From Legionella beliardensis (lineage in GTDB: Bacteria; Pseudomonadota; Gammaproteobacteria; Legionellales; Legionellaceae), in the NCBI RefSeq assembly GCF_900452395.1, contig NZ_UGNV01000001.1, positions 1,079,501 to 1,143,500 of the forward strand: a stretch of DNA of 64,000 nt, read 5' to 3'. Below, piece by piece: positions 61,803 to 64,000 of this stretch (the first letter of the stretch is position 1; each line of letters opens with the position of its first letter). The translations under genes were made by a program, and so were the position numbers. The notes under the pieces are model-generated. The model searched no databases and was not told where the DNA came from. It saw nothing but the letters and a program-made list of their open reading frames with translations.

Positions 61803-63455
61803 ATGCGCAGTAAGGGGTACTTAAAGTTTACTTGGGGACTCTGCTTTTTATCAAATCTGTTGTGGGCAGTGGCCTTACCGCCGACCTTAGAAGGTTCTTA
61901 TCGTGTGGGTCATACCAGTATTATGTTACAAGACCTAAGCCGCGCACCGCTGATTATTATTCCTGAGATTATTTATCAAAGTTATGGTTCTCAAGAAACT
62001 TTTGTCCGTTCACTTTATGAAAATCGAGGTCGACGTTTTATTGTTGATATTTGGTACCCGACCCAGGCAACAGCAACAAGTCCTTTAGCGGAATATACTT
62101 ATAATCATATGATCGAAAGTGATTTGCCGCCTTTTGTGCCTTTTCCAGCAACTGTTGCTGATTGTGATAACACTAATCCACAGTTGGGTCCTATTGCTAA
62201 GACGTTGCTAAACACCCCTTATGGGCCACCTAATGCACCGGAACCGCCACCTGATGCTCTTCTACCATTGCCACAATTGGTTTGTCCTGCACGTATGCAT
62301 ATTAGTTTTTACTCTAGGCAAGCCGTTGAAAATGTACCCGTTGCCTCTGGGGCCTTTCCAGTGATTGTCTATTCACATGCTTATGGTGGTGATCCATTTG
62401 AATTTTATAAAGTGGCAGAGCGTTTAGCAAATAATGGTTTTATTGTCGCTGCAGCCAATCATGCTGATAATTTACTTAATAATGCCATCGTAAGTTATGC
62501 AGCTCCAAACATTCAAAGTCTTCAGTTTGTCTACAATAATGATACTTTTGCTACGGTCCCACCCGATAATATTGCTGATATTAATTTTCTGGTTGAGAAT
62601 TTAGTCGCTAAAAATACGCAAGATTCTAGTATTCCTTCTTTTCAAAATCACATCAATGTTAATCAATTTGGTGCAGCGGGCTTTTCCTCAGGTGCTTGTA
62701 ATACAGTCATTTTAGCGGGCGGATCAACTACTTTAAATATTGCCCCTAACCCGCGATTTAAAGCCATTATGCCCTATGAAGATTGTGCTGCTTTACCCAT
62801 TGAGGCTCCAGCTAGTAGTAAAGCCAACATTCGTTCAATTACCTTGCCAGTGTTTACGATTTATGGTGACTCATCTTATGCACGTAATCGTGTCTTTAAT
62901 TTACTCCCTAGTCAGCAAGCACCTAAGTATGAAGTCATTCTTAAAAATAGTGTGCATCAGCTAAATTCTTCTCTTTGTAGTTTTTTTGACGCCTCTTTTA
63001 GAGTGCTCGCAACCAATCCCAATTTACAACCGTTGGATACTTTTTTCCTAGGTTATTTTCTTGATAATAATGTATTTGGTTTAAGTAGTTTATTTCTTTA
63101 TTGCCCAAAATCTAATACGCCAGCTAATTATTACACGTTAACTAATATTCTTAATACCCTAGATAATTATTGGTCATCAAATAACAGTTACCTGCAAACA
63201 CGAAATTATATTTTTGGTAGTAGTGTTCCTTGGATATTTGATATACCACCTGGCAATTACCCTCAATTTTTAGATGAGGACAAGGTCTCACAATTTTTAG
63301 CCTTTTATGGCACCGCTTTTTTTAAACGTTACCTTACCAACGATGTTAGTTATGACAACTATCTAAAACCAGAATTTACTCAAAAATTTATGCCTGAGCA
63401 ACGAATGACTAAGTGTTTTGATGGTGTTTGTGAGAAATCAAACAAGAGCCGTTAA
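61803..63455 (+). CDS. Secreted alpha/beta hydrolase, copy 2
   Basis: The 550-residue paralogue of the 57148-58809 product has a signal peptide, VIVYSHAYGG and GFSSGAC with serine 295, and the same C-terminal block (FLAFYGTAFFKRYLTND). The central part diverges (for example SHAYGG for SHGNGG), while 62829-62952 is identical in DNA to copy 1. Both copies keep the catalytic features, so they may differ in substrate. It is transcribed away from the autotransporter. Confidence 0.8.
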   Translation: MRSKGYLKFTWGLCFLSNLLWAVALPPTLEGSYRVGHTSIMLQDLSRAPLIIIPEIIYQSYGSQETFVRSLYENRGRRFIVDIWYPTQATATSPLAEYTYNHMIESDLPPFVPFPATVADCDNTNPQLGPIAKTLLNTPYGPPNAPEPPPDALLPLPQLVCPARMHISFYSRQAVENVPVASGAFPVIVYSHAYGGDPFEFYKVAERLANNGFIVAAANHADNLLNNAIVSYAAPNIQSLQFVYNNDTFATVPPDNIADINFLVENLVAKNTQDSSIPSFQNHINVNQFGAAGFSSGACNTVILAGGSTTLNIAPNPRFKAIMPYEDCAALPIEAPASSKANIRSITLPVFTIYGDSSYARNRVFNLLPSQQAPKYEVILKNSVHQLNSSLCSFFDASFRVLATNPNLQPLDTFFLGYFLDNNVFGLSSLFLYCPKSNTPANYYTLTNILNTLDNYWSSNNSYLQTRNYIFGSSVPWIFDIPPGNYPQFLDEDKVSQFLAFYGTAFFKRYLTNDVSYDNYLKPEFTQKFMPEQRMTKCFDGVCEKSNKSR

Positions 63456-63511
63456 ATGATAACATGTAGCTAAAAGGTTTTTCAGATGAAGGATAGGGAA
63501 TAAAAGCCTGG

Positions 63512-63709
63512 AAATTACTGCGCAAGGTGATTGTAGGCACTTGGCTGTTATTGAATACAGTCTTTATATATGCGGGCACACCATTATGGACGTTTACACC
63601 ATTAACGCCTACGCAACTTACTATTACAGCCAACGATACTGCCACAATTAGCTATCAAATCACTAATCAATCTAAACATACACATACACTCGCTCTGCGT
63701 CCAATTTAG
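63512..63709 (+). pseudogene. N-terminal remnant of a secreted Legionella-type protein
   Basis: The frame encodes a hydrophobic leader (WLLLNTVFIYAGTPLWTF), then LTITANDTATISYQITNQS, and stops at TAG after LALRPI. This pattern is of a family of secreted Legionella proteins that begins T-P-x-W-T-F-T-P-L-T and normally continues for over 150 residues. Only the first 60 or so are left. Confidence 0.5.
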
Positions 63710-63770
63710 GGGGCATCCAAGACACTTAATATAACTAGTTTTAGCAAACATAGTTTGGTTGAAGCAGTGC

Positions 63771-63813
63771 CAAACCCAGATTTCGGTCCTACCGACCTGC
63801 ACCTAGACTATGT
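63771..63813. repeat. Dispersed repeat copy 2
   Basis: CCCAGATTTCGGTCCTACCG with CCTGCACCTAGACTATG resembles 51449-51490. Confidence 0.5.
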
Positions 63814-63943
63814 TGGCTGTTCTTTTCTATAAGGGCTGCAAATTCTTATCAATAAATAATAAACTTGTCGTATTTTTACAATATTTGTTCATTAATCTTA
63901 TTCATAATATGGCTAAGTATTTTATGAAAGGGTTTTTATAATC

Positions 63944-64000
63944 ATGAAAAAATTAGGGTTTTTTGCATTACCAAAATTAAATTTAAATAGCTTAGAAAAA
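63944..64000 (+). CDS. Start of an unidentified gene (partial at window edge)
   Basis: An ATG at 63944 opens a frame of 19 codons to the right edge (MKKLGFFALPKLNLNSLEK). The ribosome site GAAAGGG is about 14 bases upstream, a little far. Too little is visible to identify it. Confidence 0.4.
   Translation, partial: MKKLGFFALPKLNLNSLEK

Larger units (their letters stand above)
63456..63943. other. Intergenic region with gene remnant and dispersed repeat
   Basis: It contains an N-terminal gene remnant (63512-63709) and a second copy of the dispersed repeat (63771-63813). The last 130 bases are AT-rich leader of the gene at 63944. Confidence 0.6.

Overview
The window looks like part of a Legionella-type gammaproteobacterial chromosome: AT-rich, dense in accessory DNA, with a lvrR-lvrA-lvrB-csrT regulatory block, a GI-type conjugation operon and several families typical of Legionella (inverse autotransporter, paired secreted alpha/beta hydrolases, a large effector-like protein). 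All identities come from reading the sequence; no database was searched.

Positions 1-30334 are the right part of an integrative conjugative element (ICE1) that continues beyond the left edge. A minus-strand operon (17718 to 1) starts with LvrA/LvrB, which resemble phage O/P-type replication proteins, and CsrT. It then encodes a nearly complete GI-type type IV secretion system (PilL-like protein, RAQPRD protein, DUF3262/DUF2976/DUF3487/DUF2895/DUF3438 subunits, TraB-like protein, lipoprotein, TraC ATPase, TraU, TraG, TraD). The repressor gene lvrR is divergent. Cargo follows: a three-gene methyltransferase / GIY-YIG-helicase cluster, an XRE regulator with a peptide deformylase and MFS transporter, an AlpA-like gene, a secreted NlpC/P60-like protein and a P4-type integrase. 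ICE1 ends at a 45-bp fragment identical in form to the 3' half of a tRNA-Thr(CGU) gene.

Positions 30335-42829 are a second element of about 12.5 kb, integrated in tandem at the same tRNA 3' sequence. It has its own integrase, arm-type sites at both ends, TGGGACA iterons around an AlpA/DUF927 replication module (the DUF927 gene carries an amber codon), a nuclease/membrane-protein/methyltransferase operon, an orphan MazE antitoxin, an FRG-domain protein and a RhuM-Fic protein. A type I hammerhead ribozyme lies upstream of a recombinase-like gene. A second, diverged hammerhead with the same flanking structure lies further right, ahead of a decayed ssb-ardA cluster, probably the relic of a third element.

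From about 45.8 kb the content is more chromosomal: nhaA, a REP-associated transposase with its palindromes, a REP-truncated MaoC gene, a YihY-family protein, an 802-residue effector-like protein, a guanidine-modifying-enzyme homologue, a frameshifted beta-propeller gene, and an inverted pair of secreted hydrolases flanking an inverse autotransporter. Degenerate gene copies at 51.3-51.7, 54.4 and 63.5 kb show repeated insertion and decay.
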